A stretch of 64,000 bases of DNA from Sphingomonas sp. Leaf208 (GCF_001421415.1 NZ_LMKH01000035.1:183655-247654); one strand, 5' to 3'; shown: positions 36,566-46,312, counted from the stretch's first letter. Notes: generated from the sequence alone by a model not told the origin. Numbers and translations: made by a program.

Positions 36566-37999
36566 ATGGGCTTTCGTCGACGCGACGTGATGACGGGCGC
36601 CGCCGCGCTGGCCGTCACCGCGAGCGTGCCGCGCGCTGCCGCCGCCGCCGCGCCACTCGTGAGCAAGCGACCGCCACGCGGCCAGCGCCGCTTCGTCAGC
36701 CCCGCGGTCGAGGCCGAGATCGCGCGCGTGAAGGCAAAGATCGCCGACCCCGAACTCGCCTGGCTGTTCGAGAATTGCTATCCCAACACGCTCGATACTA
36801 CGGTCAAGATCGGCACGGTCGACGGCAAGCCCGACGCGTTCGTCATCACCGGCGATATCGAGGCACTGTGGCTGCGTGACAGTTCGGCGCAGATGCAGAC
36901 CTATGTCCACCTCGCGCCCAAGGATGCTGCCTTGCGCCGTGTCTTCACCGGGCTGATCGCGCGGCAGGCGCGGTGCATTCTGATCGACCCTTATGCCAAC
37001 GCGTTCATGGAGGATCCGACCGCCAGGTCGAACCTCGGCGCGCGGACCGACCAGACCGACATGAAGCCGGGCGTTGCCGAGCGGAAGTGGGAGATCGATT
37101 CGCTCTGCTACCCGATGCGGCTCGCGCACGGCTATTGGACCGCGACGCGCGACAAGACGCCGTTCGACGATCTGTGGGCGAAGGCGATGCGCCGCGCGGT
37201 CGCGACCTTCCGCGAACAGCAGCGCAAGGACGGCAAGGGCCCGTATCATTTCCAGCGCCTGAACGTCTCGCCGACCGAGACGCTGATGTTCGAGGGCTAC
37301 GGCGCCCCGACGCGGAAGGTCGGGCTGATCCATTCGATGTTCCGCCCGTCGGACGATGCGTGCCTCTATCCGTTCCTGATCCCGTCGAACCTGTTCGCGG
37401 TGTCGGCGCTGCGCATGCTGGCGACGGTCCAGCGCGAAGCGCGCGGCGATATGGCGGGCGCGACCGATAGCGAGGCGCTGGCGACCGAGGTCGAGGCGGC
37501 ACTCCGCGCGCATGGCCGGATGCCGGACGGGCAGGGCGGCGAGGTCTGGGCGTACGAGGTCGATGGTTTCGGCAACGCGATCTTCATGGACGACGCCAAC
37601 GTGCCGAGCCTGTCGGGCCTGCCGCTGCTCGGCGCGGCGGATCGCAGCGACCCGCTGTTCCGCCGCACTGCCGCGCTCGCGTGGAGCGATCGCAACCCGT
37701 ATTTCTTCACCGGTACCGCCGCGCGCGGGATCGGCGGCCCGCATATCGGGCTCGACATGATCTGGCCGATGTCGATCATCACGCACGCGATGAACAGCGA
37801 CGACGACGCCGTGATCCGCCAGTGTCTTGCATGGCTCAAGACGACGCATGGCGGCACGGGGTTCATGCACGAATCCTTCGACAAGGACGATCCGGGCAAG
37901 TTCACGCGCAACTGGTTCGCCTGGGCCAATGGATTGTTTGGCGAGCTGATCCTCGACCTCGAGCGCCGCAAGCCTGCCTTGCTGGCAGCTCGCTACTGA
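36566..37999 (+). CDS. GH125 exo-alpha-1,6-mannosidase
   Basis: A 477-residue GH125 enzyme; the family consists of inverting exo-alpha-1,6-mannosidases. A twin-arginine signal (GFRRRDVMTGAAALAVTASVP) suggests Tat export after folding. The core shows FVITGDIEALWLRDSSAQ at about 92-110, where family alignments place the catalytic acid Asp. GLIHSMFRPSDDACLYPFLIPSN lies near 255-277, and the base is probably a Glu in the C-terminal half. It follows the GH92 gene by 14 bases with GGAGA before the ATG at 36566. In an operon with GH92 genes it would remove alpha-1,6-linked mannose left after alpha-1,2/1,3 branches are cut, as in yeast mannan backbone or N-glycan cores. Confidence 0.93.
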   Translation: MGFRRRDVMTGAAALAVTASVPRAAAAAAPLVSKRPPRGQRRFVSPAVEAEIARVKAKIADPELAWLFENCYPNTLDTTVKIGTVDGKPDAFVITGDIEALWLRDSSAQMQTYVHLAPKDAALRRVFTGLIARQARCILIDPYANAFMEDPTARSNLGARTDQTDMKPGVAERKWEIDSLCYPMRLAHGYWTATRDKTPFDDLWAKAMRRAVATFREQQRKDGKGPYHFQRLNVSPTETLMFEGYGAPTRKVGLIHSMFRPSDDACLYPFLIPSNLFAVSALRMLATVQREARGDMAGATDSEALATEVEAALRAHGRMPDGQGGEVWAYEVDGFGNAIFMDDANVPSLSGLPLLGAADRSDPLFRRTAALAWSDRNPYFFTGTAARGIGGPHIGLDMIWPMSIITHAMNSDDDAVIRQCLAWLKTTHGGTGFMHESFDKDDPGKFTRNWFAWANGLFGELILDLERRKPALLAARY

Positions 38000-38020
38000 T
38001 TTGAATTCCGGGAGATAAAC

Positions 38021-40348
38021 ATGACCACCGCCAACCGCCGCGAGGTGCTCGCCGGCACCGGTCTCGCAAGCCTAGCTGCTGCGTTGCCCGTCACCAACGC
38101 CGCGGCCGCGCAGGCGCCGGTCGCGGGCAAGCCCGATCTGTTCGTAGGCACCGGCGGCCACGGCCATACCTATCCCGGCCCGTCGCTGCCGTTCGGGATG
38201 GTCCAGCTCGGACCCGATACCGACAATAGTCGCTGGGATGCGTGCTCGGGCTATCACCAGGACGATGGCTCGATCATGGGCTTCAGTCACACGCATCTGT
38301 CGGGCACCGGGATCGGCGACATGCTCGATGTGCTGGTCGTGCCGACGCGCGGCCCGTTGCAGCTGAAGCCCGGTGCACTCGGCAAACCCGAACAGGGGTA
38401 TCGCCAGCGTTTTACCGACGAACTCGCCGAGCCCGGCTATTACCGCGTGAAGCTCGAATCGGGCGTGCTCGCCGAACTCACCGTGACGGAGCGGACCGGC
38501 CATCACCGCTACAGCTTCCCGCAGGGGCCCGGCCACATTCTGGTCGACTTCGCGCACATGATCCTCGACGTCTGGGACAAGGGTACGTTGATCGACGAGG
38601 CATCGCTGGCGATCTCCCCCGACGGGATGCTGACGGGCAGCCGCCGCGTCCACCGTTGGGCGAAGGGCCGGCGCATCCATTTCGCGATGCAACTCTCGCG
38701 CAAGCCCGACCGCGTCCAGTTCTTCGGTGACGACGACGCGCCTGCACCCGCGGGCGCCAAGGGCGTCACCGGCAACCGCCTGAAGGTCGCGTTGTTCTTC
38801 GACCAGGCGGGCGCCGCGCCGATCCTCATCAAGACCGGCATCTCCGCGGTCGACGTCGCCGGCGCCAAGGCGGCGCTCGACGGCGAGGCGGCAGGCTGGC
38901 AGTTCGACGCGGTGCGACGCTCGGCGGCGCGCACGTGGCAGGCCGAACTCGACCGCATCCGCGTTGATGGCGGTACGCCCGAACAGCGCACGATCATGGC
39001 GAGCGCGCTCTATCACGCGTTCCTCTCGCCGACGCTCTTCACCGACCGCGACGGCCGCTATGTCGGGCTCGACCGCAAGGTGCACCAGACGACCGCCGCC
39101 GAACCCGCGTTCAGCACCTTTTCGATGTGGGACACCTATCGCGCGCTGCATCCGCTGCTAACCCTCGTCCAGCCCGACAAGGCGGCGCAGTTCACCCGCG
39201 ATCTCGTCCGCCAGACGGTGCAGAGCCCGACCGGATCGCCGGTCTGGCCGCTGCAGGGCGTCGAGACCGCGTGCATGATCGGCTGGCATTCGGTGTCGGT
39301 GCTCGCCGAAGCCTGCGCCAAGGGGATCAAGGCGGATTACGCCGCCGCGTGGCCGCAGATCCGCAGCCGCGCGTTCGATCGCAATTTCCCCGACATCGAC
39401 AGCACGCTCGGCCGCGGCTTCTATTACGACCTCGGGTTCGTGCCCGCGGACAAGACCTGGGAGTCGGTCAGCCGCACGCAGGAATACGCCTATGACGACT
39501 GGGCGATGGCGGTGCTCGCCGATGCGGCTGGCGCCAAGGCCGACGCCGCCGCGCTCCGCAAGCGCAGCCTCAACTACCGCAACGTCATCGATCCCAGGAT
39601 CGGCTTCGCCCGGCCGCGCTTCGCCGATGGCAGATGGTGGGCCGATTACGATCCGATCCAGCTTGGCCACAATCCCGAGAAACAGCGCGACTATACCGAG
39701 GCGAACGGGTGGCAGGCGACGTTCCTCAACCAGCACGACGTCTATGGCCTGATCGCGCTGTTCGGCGGCGATGCGGGGTTCGTGACGAAGCTCGACGCGC
39801 TGTTCACCGCGCCGTCGACGCTCCCCAAGAATGCGCCGCCCGACATCACCGGGCTGGTCGGCCAATATGCGCACGGCAACGAGCCCGACCAGCACGCCGC
39901 CTATCTCTATGCCTATGCTGGTGCGCCGTCGAAGACGCAGGCGATGGTCCGTCGCCTGCTGACCGAGATGTACAAGGCCGAGCCAGACGGCGTCATCGGC
40001 AACGACGATTGCGGCCAGATGAGCGCGTGGTTCATCCTCTCCGCGCTCGGCTTCTACCCGGTCGATCCGGTCAGCGGCGTCTATGTCTTCGGCTCGCCGC
40101 TGTTCGACGCGGCGCAAGTCGATCTCGGCCAGGGGCGCACGTTGCGCGTCGTCGCGAAGGGCAATGCGCCGGCCAGCCCCTATGTCCAGTCGGTCCGCTG
40201 GAACGGCAAGCCCTGGACGCGGAACTGGATCGCACACGCCGACCTCGCGCGCGGTGGTGAACTCGAATTCACGATGGGACCGAAGCCGTCGTCGTTCGGC
40301 ACCGCCAAGGCGGACCGCCCGCCGTCGTTCGGATCCCAGCCGCGATAA
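38021..40348 (+). CDS. GH92 exo-alpha-mannosidase (third of three)
   Basis: A 775-residue GH92 enzyme. A Tat-like signal (NRREVLAGTGLASLAAALP) precedes PDLFVGTGGHGHTYPGPS. GFSHTHLSGTGIGDML is typical of the family. The acid Glu is probably in DYTEANGWQATF, followed by HGNEPDQH, and GNDDCGQMSAWFILSALGFYP places the base Asp near 663. It is the last gene of the receptor-GH43-GH92-GH125-GH92 operon, 21 bases after the GH125 stop. The GTGGHGHTYPG opening is closer to the divergent copy at 25642-27987 than to the middle copy. Three GH92 paralogues imply a substrate with several mannose linkages. No endo-mannanase or mannose transporter is present in the window. Confidence 0.93.
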   Translation: MTTANRREVLAGTGLASLAAALPVTNAAAAQAPVAGKPDLFVGTGGHGHTYPGPSLPFGMVQLGPDTDNSRWDACSGYHQDDGSIMGFSHTHLSGTGIGDMLDVLVVPTRGPLQLKPGALGKPEQGYRQRFTDELAEPGYYRVKLESGVLAELTVTERTGHHRYSFPQGPGHILVDFAHMILDVWDKGTLIDEASLAISPDGMLTGSRRVHRWAKGRRIHFAMQLSRKPDRVQFFGDDDAPAPAGAKGVTGNRLKVALFFDQAGAAPILIKTGISAVDVAGAKAALDGEAAGWQFDAVRRSAARTWQAELDRIRVDGGTPEQRTIMASALYHAFLSPTLFTDRDGRYVGLDRKVHQTTAAEPAFSTFSMWDTYRALHPLLTLVQPDKAAQFTRDLVRQTVQSPTGSPVWPLQGVETACMIGWHSVSVLAEACAKGIKADYAAAWPQIRSRAFDRNFPDIDSTLGRGFYYDLGFVPADKTWESVSRTQEYAYDDWAMAVLADAAGAKADAAALRKRSLNYRNVIDPRIGFARPRFADGRWWADYDPIQLGHNPEKQRDYTEANGWQATFLNQHDVYGLIALFGGDAGFVTKLDALFTAPSTLPKNAPPDITGLVGQYAHGNEPDQHAAYLYAYAGAPSKTQAMVRRLLTEMYKAEPDGVIGNDDCGQMSAWFILSALGFYPVDPVSGVYVFGSPLFDAAQVDLGQGRTLRVVAKGNAPASPYVQSVRWNGKPWTRNWIAHADLARGGELEFTMGPKPSSFGTAKADRPPSFGSQPR

Positions 40349-40390
40349 GGGTGCTGCGCCGGGCGCCAGCAGGTAGACGTCGGCGTCCGG

Positions 40391-42148
40391 TCAGCCGTTG
40401 AGCCCGTACCGCGCCGCGCGTTTGGCGACGTTCGGGTTGATCGCGAGCGCGGCCTTGCGGTCGGCGTCTGCCGCTTCGGTCTTGCCCGCGCGTCGTTCGG
40501 CGATCGCGCGGGTGTAGAGCGACCAGGCGTTGCGCGGGTTGGCTTTGACCGCGGCGTCATAGTCGACGAGCGCGGCGTCGAGCTTGCCGAGCCGCAGGTT
40601 CACCAGCGCGCGGCTGTCCAGATAGGCGGCATAGCCGGGGCGGAGCTTCACGGCGGTGTTGCAGTCGGACATCGCACGATCGAGCTCGCGGTTCAGCAGC
40701 GCGCGCGCCCAGCATCGGCCGTTAAACGCGGTGGAGCGGGCGGCGTCCTCGGGATGCATCTTCAGCCAGGCATCGTAATTGACGATCGCGAGCGCGGGCT
40801 GGTCGAGATTTTCGTACAAGCCGGCAAGCTGGAGCCGGCGATCCGACCCGGCCGGCAGCGCGCGATCGGCGACCTTGGCATCTTCGCCCGCGCCATCCGG
40901 ATCCCGGCTCATCAAGCGGAGGCGTGCGCGCAGCAGGCGGACGTCGGTATTGTCCGGCATGAGCGTCACGGCCTTGTCGAGGTCGGCCGCGGCGAGCAGG
41001 AGCTGACCGTGCGCGAGCCGGGCCTGCGCGCGCTGATACACGTAGCGGCCTTCGCTCGGTGCCATCGCCACCGCCTTGTCGAGATCGGCGAGACCTTCCT
41101 CGATCCGGCGCTTCGACAGGAACACCGCGGCCCGTCGGCTGAATCCCTCGGCATCGGTCGGCACGGCAGCGGTGTCCGTCAGGTCGAGCTTTTCGCCCGC
41201 GGTGGTACGCGCGCCGCTCGGCGTCAGCCCGAAGACCGGGCCGCCTTCATAGGTCATGTAGAGCAGGTGGTTCGCGTTCGACACGAAGATGCGGTGCGTC
41301 AGGAAGAAATCGAACCCGATCAGCATGTCGCCGTCGATCCGGATGTCGGCGATCTGGAATTTCGGGTGCGGCACGGTCTCGCCGCCGAGGTCGATCGTAT
41401 CAAACGGAGCGCGCCAGGTCGCGAGCTGCTTCGCACCGATGCCCGAGTTCAATCCGACCGCAGTCACGCCGGGGCTGGTCGGGGTGATGCCGGCGCGCTT
41501 GGCCGCGGCGAGCGTCATGACGGTGGTCTGCGCGCCTGAATCGAACACCGCGCGCATCTTGACGCCGTTGACCAGGACGGTGCCGATCGTGTGCGGCTTG
41601 AACGGCCCGGTGCCGCCGCGTTCGAGCGGGATCGTCGAAAACGGTTTTCCCGCGGCCCAATAGGCGAGCCCGACATTGCCGCAGCCATCGACCCGCATCA
41701 GCCGCACGGCGCTGTGCGGCAAATCATATTCGACATCGGCGAGACCGAGGATATTCTGGCCGAGCAGACCGGCCGTCCCCGTGTCGGTGCCGCCGACGAT
41801 GAAACTCACACGCGGGATCGGCAGGCCGGCGAGCGAGAAATCCTTTGCGCTGGCGACGGCTGCGGACGTGTCGCCGTTGACGCCGCGCAGCCGGAACCAG
41901 GGGGGAGCCGGTTCGCTCGACAGCCCGAACTCCGCAGCCGACGCGCGCGACACCGTGCTGTAGAAGGCGCCGCTATCGACGATGAACCGCGTGTCGTGCG
42001 TGCCGAACTTCGCATCGACCATCGCGCGGCGACCGGTGAGGGTCACGGGCAGTTCGGCGATCTTGCTGACCTTGCACGCGGCCACCGCCGGGCCGGCCGC
42101 CGTCAGGCCCAATAGCGCGAGCACACCCAACCGAACCCGTCCGCGCAC
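40391..42148 (-). CDS. Double retropepsin-like aspartic protease with TPR repeats
   Basis: A 585-residue secreted protein. From GTG 42148 it has a clean signal peptide (MRGRVRLGVLALLGLTAAGPAVAAC) with GGGAG just upstream; the earlier ATGs at 42238 and 42271 would bury it. Two retropepsin-like domains follow, with the motifs RFIVDSGAFYSTV and MRAVFDSGAQTTVM. Each has one catalytic-type Asp (D-S-G), so the tandem may form a single active site in the way pepsin halves do. From about residue 330 to the end there are TPR repeats (GFSRRAAVFLSKRRIEEGLADLDKAVAMAP, and further copies spaced 34 residues apart). A periplasmic, possibly processing, protease with a protein-binding scaffold is likely. It is divergent from the cyo operon. 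Confidence 0.82.
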   Translation of the reverse strand: MRGRVRLGVLALLGLTAAGPAVAACKVSKIAELPVTLTGRRAMVDAKFGTHDTRFIVDSGAFYSTVSRASAAEFGLSSEPAPPWFRLRGVNGDTSAAVASAKDFSLAGLPIPRVSFIVGGTDTGTAGLLGQNILGLADVEYDLPHSAVRLMRVDGCGNVGLAYWAAGKPFSTIPLERGGTGPFKPHTIGTVLVNGVKMRAVFDSGAQTTVMTLAAAKRAGITPTSPGVTAVGLNSGIGAKQLATWRAPFDTIDLGGETVPHPKFQIADIRIDGDMLIGFDFFLTHRIFVSNANHLLYMTYEGGPVFGLTPSGARTTAGEKLDLTDTAAVPTDAEGFSRRAAVFLSKRRIEEGLADLDKAVAMAPSEGRYVYQRAQARLAHGQLLLAAADLDKAVTLMPDNTDVRLLRARLRLMSRDPDGAGEDAKVADRALPAGSDRRLQLAGLYENLDQPALAIVNYDAWLKMHPEDAARSTAFNGRCWARALLNRELDRAMSDCNTAVKLRPGYAAYLDSRALVNLRLGKLDAALVDYDAAVKANPRNAWSLYTRAIAERRAGKTEAADADRKAALAINPNVAKRAARYGLNG

Positions 42149-42412
42149 ACCCGTCTCCCGATCCCGACTCTCGATTCCAAGCGGAAGACTATCGGAGCGA
42201 CTGTCACGAGCAAGTGACGACGGTGTCACGCGGAGCATTTGGATGATCCAACGGAAACCGGATTTGGGCATGAAGTTTTTGTTAAGGAGCAGCCGGACCG
42301 GCAGTCGTGCGTTGCGGCAATGGTAACCTTAGAGCATCACGCCATAAGACGCTTCTTCACGGAGCCGGCGCGAAACCGTTCCTGGGCGCGGGCGGTGCGA
42401 CAAGGGGGCCAG

Positions 42413-43291
42413 GTGATCGTTCGATTGAAGTGGAGTCTATCGCGGTTGGCGCCGCTCTCGATCCTGATGGGTCTAGGGGGCTGCACTGCGCTGTCGCACG
42501 GGTTCTTCAACCCGCAGGGGCCGGTGGCGGGGCACGAGCGCGACCTGTTCGTCACCGTGTCGATCGTGCTGCTGTTCGTCGCCGGGCCGGTGCTGCTGCT
42601 GACGCCGCTGTTCGCGTGGCATTACCGGTTGTCCAACCGCGGCGACGCGTACCGGCCGAAGTGGAATTTCTCGTGGTGGGTGGAAGGGCTGATCTGGATC
42701 CCGCCCGCCGGGATCGTCATCGGGCTCGCCGTGCTGCTGTGGCATTGGACGCAGATCGACGATCCGTATCGACGGTTGCCGGGCGCGGTGCCGGTCGAGG
42801 TGCAGGCGATCGCGCTCGATTGGAAATGGGTGTTCGTCTATCCCACCCTCGGCGTCGCGTCGGTCGATCGGCTGACCATTCCCGCTGGACGGCCGGTACA
42901 TATCACGCTGACCAGCGGCACGGTGATGCAGTCGATGCTGATCCCGCAGCTCGCCGGGCAGATCTATGCGATGGGTGGGATGACGACCGAGCTGAATATC
43001 CAGGCGCACCGGCCGGGACGGTTTCGCGGCGAGAACACGCAGTATAACGGGGCCGGCTTCCAGCAGCAGAAGTTCGACGTCGTTGCGGTGTCGCCGGCGA
43101 AATACGATCGCTGGGCGGTGGCTGCACGAAGCGGCAAGCGCACGCTCGATGCGCAGACGTGGCGGCGGCTGTCCGCACGGTCGATCATCACGCACCCCGT
43201 CGAGTTCGCGCATGTCACGCCGAACCTGTTCGAGCACATCGTCGCCGCGACCGGCGGCATGACCCATTCTTCTCCGAAAGCCGCTCGATGA
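42413..43291 (+). CDS. cyoA: Cytochrome bo-type quinol oxidase subunit II
   Basis: A 292-residue subunit II of a heme-copper quinol oxidase. The lipoprotein-type signal ends LSILMGLGGC. Two membrane segments follow (LFVTVSIVLLFVAGPVLLL; LIWIPPAGIVIGLAVLLW). A periplasmic cupredoxin domain contains AIALDWKWVFVYP and NIQAHRPGRFRGENTQYNGAGF. The CuA ligand set of cytochrome c oxidases (CxxxC with flanking His and Met) is missing, as expected for a quinol-using enzyme. The start is GTG 42413 with AAGGGGG a few bases upstream. Upstream starts would put about 58 residues before the lipoprotein signal. It begins the cyoABCD operon, which is coupled by 4-base overlaps. Confidence 0.93.
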   Translation: MIVRLKWSLSRLAPLSILMGLGGCTALSHGFFNPQGPVAGHERDLFVTVSIVLLFVAGPVLLLTPLFAWHYRLSNRGDAYRPKWNFSWWVEGLIWIPPAGIVIGLAVLLWHWTQIDDPYRRLPGAVPVEVQAIALDWKWVFVYPTLGVASVDRLTIPAGRPVHITLTSGTVMQSMLIPQLAGQIYAMGGMTTELNIQAHRPGRFRGENTQYNGAGFQQQKFDVVAVSPAKYDRWAVAARSGKRTLDAQTWRRLSARSIITHPVEFAHVTPNLFEHIVAATGGMTHSSPKAAR

Positions 43292-45387
43292 CCGTTTCCG
43301 TTCCCCTCTGGCCCGCCGTGCTCGGCCGGTTCGGCTGGCAGGACCTGCCGTTCGTGCGCGCATGGGAGAACCCGACGATCAGCGAGATCATCGGCGCGTT
43401 CGCGGGCGCGTTGGTGGTGGTCGGCGCGGTCGTCGTCGCGGCGCTGCTGACGCGCTATGGTAAGTGGCGGTATCTGTGGACCGAGTGGCTCACCAGCCTC
43501 GACCACAAGAAGATCGGCATCATGTACATCGTCGTCGCGTTCGTGATGCTGTCGCGGGCGCTGGTCGAGGCGGTGCTGATGCGGATGCAGCAGGCGGTCG
43601 CGATCGAGAACCCCGGCTTCCTGACGCCCGACCATTTCGGCCAGCTGTTCTCGACGCACGGCTCGATCATGATCTTCTTCATGGCGATGCCGTTCCTGAC
43701 GGGGATGATCAACTATGTCCTGCCGCTCCAGATCGGCGCGCGCGACATGGCGTTTCCCTGGGCCAACTCAATTGCGTTATGGCTGACGATCGGCGCCGCG
43801 GGGCTGATGATGGCGAGCCTCGTCGTCGGCGAATTCTCGACCGGCGGATGGAGCGCCTACCCGCCCTATACCGAGCGCGCGTTCAGTCCCGGCGTCGGTG
43901 TCGACTACTGGATCTGGGCGGTGACGTTGGGGTCGATCGGCTCGACGATGGCGGGGATCAACATCGCCTGCACCGTCTACAAACTGCGCGCGCCGGGGAT
44001 GCGGTTCATGCGGATGCAGATGTTCGCATGGACCAGCCTGTGCACGTCGATCCTGATGATCTTCGCGATGCCGCCGCTGACCGTCGCCACGCTGCTGCTC
44101 GCGCTCGACCGCTATCTGGGGTTCCATTTCTTCACCAACGACCTTGGTGGCAACATGATGAACTATGCCAACATGTTCTGGCTGTTCGGCCATCCCGAGG
44201 TCTACATACTGATCCTGCCCGCGTTCGGCGTGTATTCTGAGGTCGTTTCGACCTTCTCGACCAAGGATCTGTACGGCTACACCTCGCTGGTGATCGCGAC
44301 GATGGCGATCGCGGTGCTGAGCTTCACCGTGTGGGTCCATCATTTCTTCACAATGGGGCAGTCGGCCAACGTCAACGCGGCGTTCGGGATCGCGACGATG
44401 ACGATCGGCGTGCCGACCGGCGTGAAGATCTACGACTGGATCTGGACGATGTTTCGCGGCGAGGTGCGCTTCACGGTGCCGATGTTGTACGCGCTCGCGT
44501 TCATGATGACGTTCGTGCTGGGCGGCTTCACCGGCATCATCCTGGCGATGCCGCCGCTCGATTACCTCGTCCACAACACGCTGTTCCTGGTTGCGCATTT
44601 CCACAACATGCTGATCCCGGGGCTGCTCTACGGGATGCTCGCGGGCTATCATTACTGGTTTCCCAAGGCGTTCGGGTTCCGCCTCGACGAGCGCTGGGGG
44701 CGGATCGCGTTCACCTGCTGGGTGGTCGGGTTCTACCTCGCCTTCTTCCCGCTGTACGTGCTCGGCGCGAGCGGGATGGCGCGGCGGACGCAGGCGATCT
44801 TCGAACCGTCGTTCCGGCCCTGGCTGTACGTCGCCGGCGTCGGCGCGTTCGTCCTGCTGGCAGCACTGACGTCGCTCGGCATCCAGTTGTGGGTGAGCAT
44901 CCGCGACCGTGCCAAGACGCAGGTCGAGGCAGGCGACCCGTGGGATGGCCGCGGGCTCGAATGGTCGGTCAGCGCACCGCCGCCCGAATATAATTTTGCG
45001 GTGCTGCCACTGATCGACGGACGCAACCCGTTCTACGATCACAAGCATGACGAGGGCCAGCCTGATCCTTACGCCTCGCCGCTAGCATATGAGGACATCG
45101 TTGTGCCGCGGGGTAGCGCGACCAGCGTCGTGATCGGGATCACCGCCGCGTTCGCCGCGTTCGGGCTGATCTGGGAGATCTGGGGGCTGACCATCGTCGC
45201 GCTCCAGGTGATCGTCGCCGCGGTCGTGCTGCGCAGCTTCGGTCGCGACCAGCACCGCACCATTCCCGCTGCGGAGGTCGCGCGCGAGCATGAGGCCTGG
45301 CTGACGCGCGTACGGGCGACGCCCGCGATCCCGCGGCAACTGGAGACCGCCGCGGTCAATCGTGGCCTTGCGGAGATCGTGGCGTGA
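43288..45387 (+). CDS. cyoB: Cytochrome bo-type quinol oxidase subunit I
   Basis: A 699-residue catalytic subunit with about 15 membrane segments. It reduces O2 to water using quinol electrons and pumps protons. Visible ligands are the low-spin heme His in FSTHGSIMIFF, the CuB His and cross-linked Tyr in FGHPEVYILILPAFGVYSEV, the CuB His pair in VWVHHFFTMG, and heme ligands in VAHFHNMLIPG. The ATG at 43288 overlaps the subunit II stop (ATGA). The N-terminus carries the additional helix typical of CyoB and the C-terminus extends past 600 residues, slightly longer than the usual enteric protein. Confidence 0.96.
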   Translation: MTVSVPLWPAVLGRFGWQDLPFVRAWENPTISEIIGAFAGALVVVGAVVVAALLTRYGKWRYLWTEWLTSLDHKKIGIMYIVVAFVMLSRALVEAVLMRMQQAVAIENPGFLTPDHFGQLFSTHGSIMIFFMAMPFLTGMINYVLPLQIGARDMAFPWANSIALWLTIGAAGLMMASLVVGEFSTGGWSAYPPYTERAFSPGVGVDYWIWAVTLGSIGSTMAGINIACTVYKLRAPGMRFMRMQMFAWTSLCTSILMIFAMPPLTVATLLLALDRYLGFHFFTNDLGGNMMNYANMFWLFGHPEVYILILPAFGVYSEVVSTFSTKDLYGYTSLVIATMAIAVLSFTVWVHHFFTMGQSANVNAAFGIATMTIGVPTGVKIYDWIWTMFRGEVRFTVPMLYALAFMMTFVLGGFTGIILAMPPLDYLVHNTLFLVAHFHNMLIPGLLYGMLAGYHYWFPKAFGFRLDERWGRIAFTCWVVGFYLAFFPLYVLGASGMARRTQAIFEPSFRPWLYVAGVGAFVLLAALTSLGIQLWVSIRDRAKTQVEAGDPWDGRGLEWSVSAPPPEYNFAVLPLIDGRNPFYDHKHDEGQPDPYASPLAYEDIVVPRGSATSVVIGITAAFAAFGLIWEIWGLTIVALQVIVAAVVLRSFGRDQHRTIPAAEVAREHEAWLTRVRATPAIPRQLETAAVNRGLAEIVA

Positions 45388-46010
45388 GCGAACCCGAACT
45401 GGCGCATGCCGGCCTCAACCTAGGCGACACCGGCGCGCTGACGCAGGACCAGGCGGAGAACGCGATCTTCGGCTTCTGGATATTCCTGATGAGCGATGCG
45501 GTGATCTTCGCGCTGCTGTTCGCGACCTACGGCACGATGATCGCCAGCACCGTCGGCGGCCCGACGCCCGCCTCCGAGTTCAAGCTGCTGTCGGCATTTA
45601 TCGAGACGCTGCTGTTGCTGACGAGCAGCGCGACGTTCGGCCGCGCGACGATCGCCATGAAGTACGACGAACCGCGCCGCGTGTTGTTCGGTTGGCTCGG
45701 TGCGACGCTGGGCCTAGGCCTCGTCTTCCTCGCGCTCGAAGCGAACGACTTCGCGACGATGTTCGCGCATGGCGCCTATCCGATGCGCAGCGGCTTCCTG
45801 TCGTCGTTCTTCGCGCTGGTCGGGCTGCACGGACTCCACGTCGCGGTCGCGTGCTTCTGGCTGGTCGTGATGGTCGGGCAGGTCTGCGCGTACGGCCTCG
45901 ATGCGCGAGTGCGGATCAACCTGTTGCGGCTGGGGCTGTTCTGGCACCTGCTCGATATCGTCTGGATCGCGATCTTCTCGGTCGTCTATCTGCAAGGGAA
46001 CATCGGATGA
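45384..46010 (+). CDS. cyoC: Cytochrome bo-type quinol oxidase subunit III
   Basis: A 208-residue membrane subunit with five hydrophobic segments (FGFWIFLMSDAVIFALLF, FIETLLLLTSS, LGATLGLGLVFLALE, LHGLHVAVACFWLVVMVGQV, LDIVWIAIFSVVYL). EANDFATM and GLHGLHV are hallmarks of oxidase subunit III. The start is GTG 45384, overlapping the cyoB stop (GTGA). It stabilises the oxidase complex and supports proton uptake. Its length matches CyoC. Confidence 0.95.
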   Translation: MSEPELAHAGLNLGDTGALTQDQAENAIFGFWIFLMSDAVIFALLFATYGTMIASTVGGPTPASEFKLLSAFIETLLLLTSSATFGRATIAMKYDEPRRVLFGWLGATLGLGLVFLALEANDFATMFAHGAYPMRSGFLSSFFALVGLHGLHVAVACFWLVVMVGQVCAYGLDARVRINLLRLGLFWHLLDIVWIAIFSVVYLQGNIG

Positions 46011-46312
46011 GCGACCGGACCCGCGAGCTGCGCACCTATGCGGTCGGCTATGCCTTGTCGCTCGCGCTGACCGTGGCGGCCTTCGTAATGGTCCGCTGGC
46101 CGTCGTTCGGTGCGCGTGCGATCTTCGGCGGCGTGCTGGCGCTGGGCCTCGTGCAGATGGCGGTGCAGTTCCGTTGTTTCCTCCATATCAGCCTCAAGCG
46201 ATCGTCGCGGCACGACCTTCAGCTGATCCTCTTCTCCGCGTTGATTATCGCGCTGATGGTGTCGGGAACGTTGGTGATCCTGTTCAACCTTCGCGGGCGG
46301 ATGATGGGGTGA
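46007..46312 (+). CDS. cyoD: Cytochrome bo-type quinol oxidase subunit IV
   Basis: A 101-residue membrane protein with three hydrophobic segments (YALSLALTVAAFVMV; FGGVLALGLVQMAVQFRCFLHI; LILFSALIIALMVSGTLVILF). MAVQFRCFLHISLK is the family hallmark of CyoD/oxidase subunit IV. ATG 46007 overlaps the cyoC stop (ATGA), and the gene closes the operon. No cyoE (heme o synthase) or surf1-like gene follows within the window. Confidence 0.93.
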   Translation: MSDRTRELRTYAVGYALSLALTVAAFVMVRWPSFGARAIFGGVLALGLVQMAVQFRCFLHISLKRSSRHDLQLILFSALIIALMVSGTLVILFNLRGRMMG

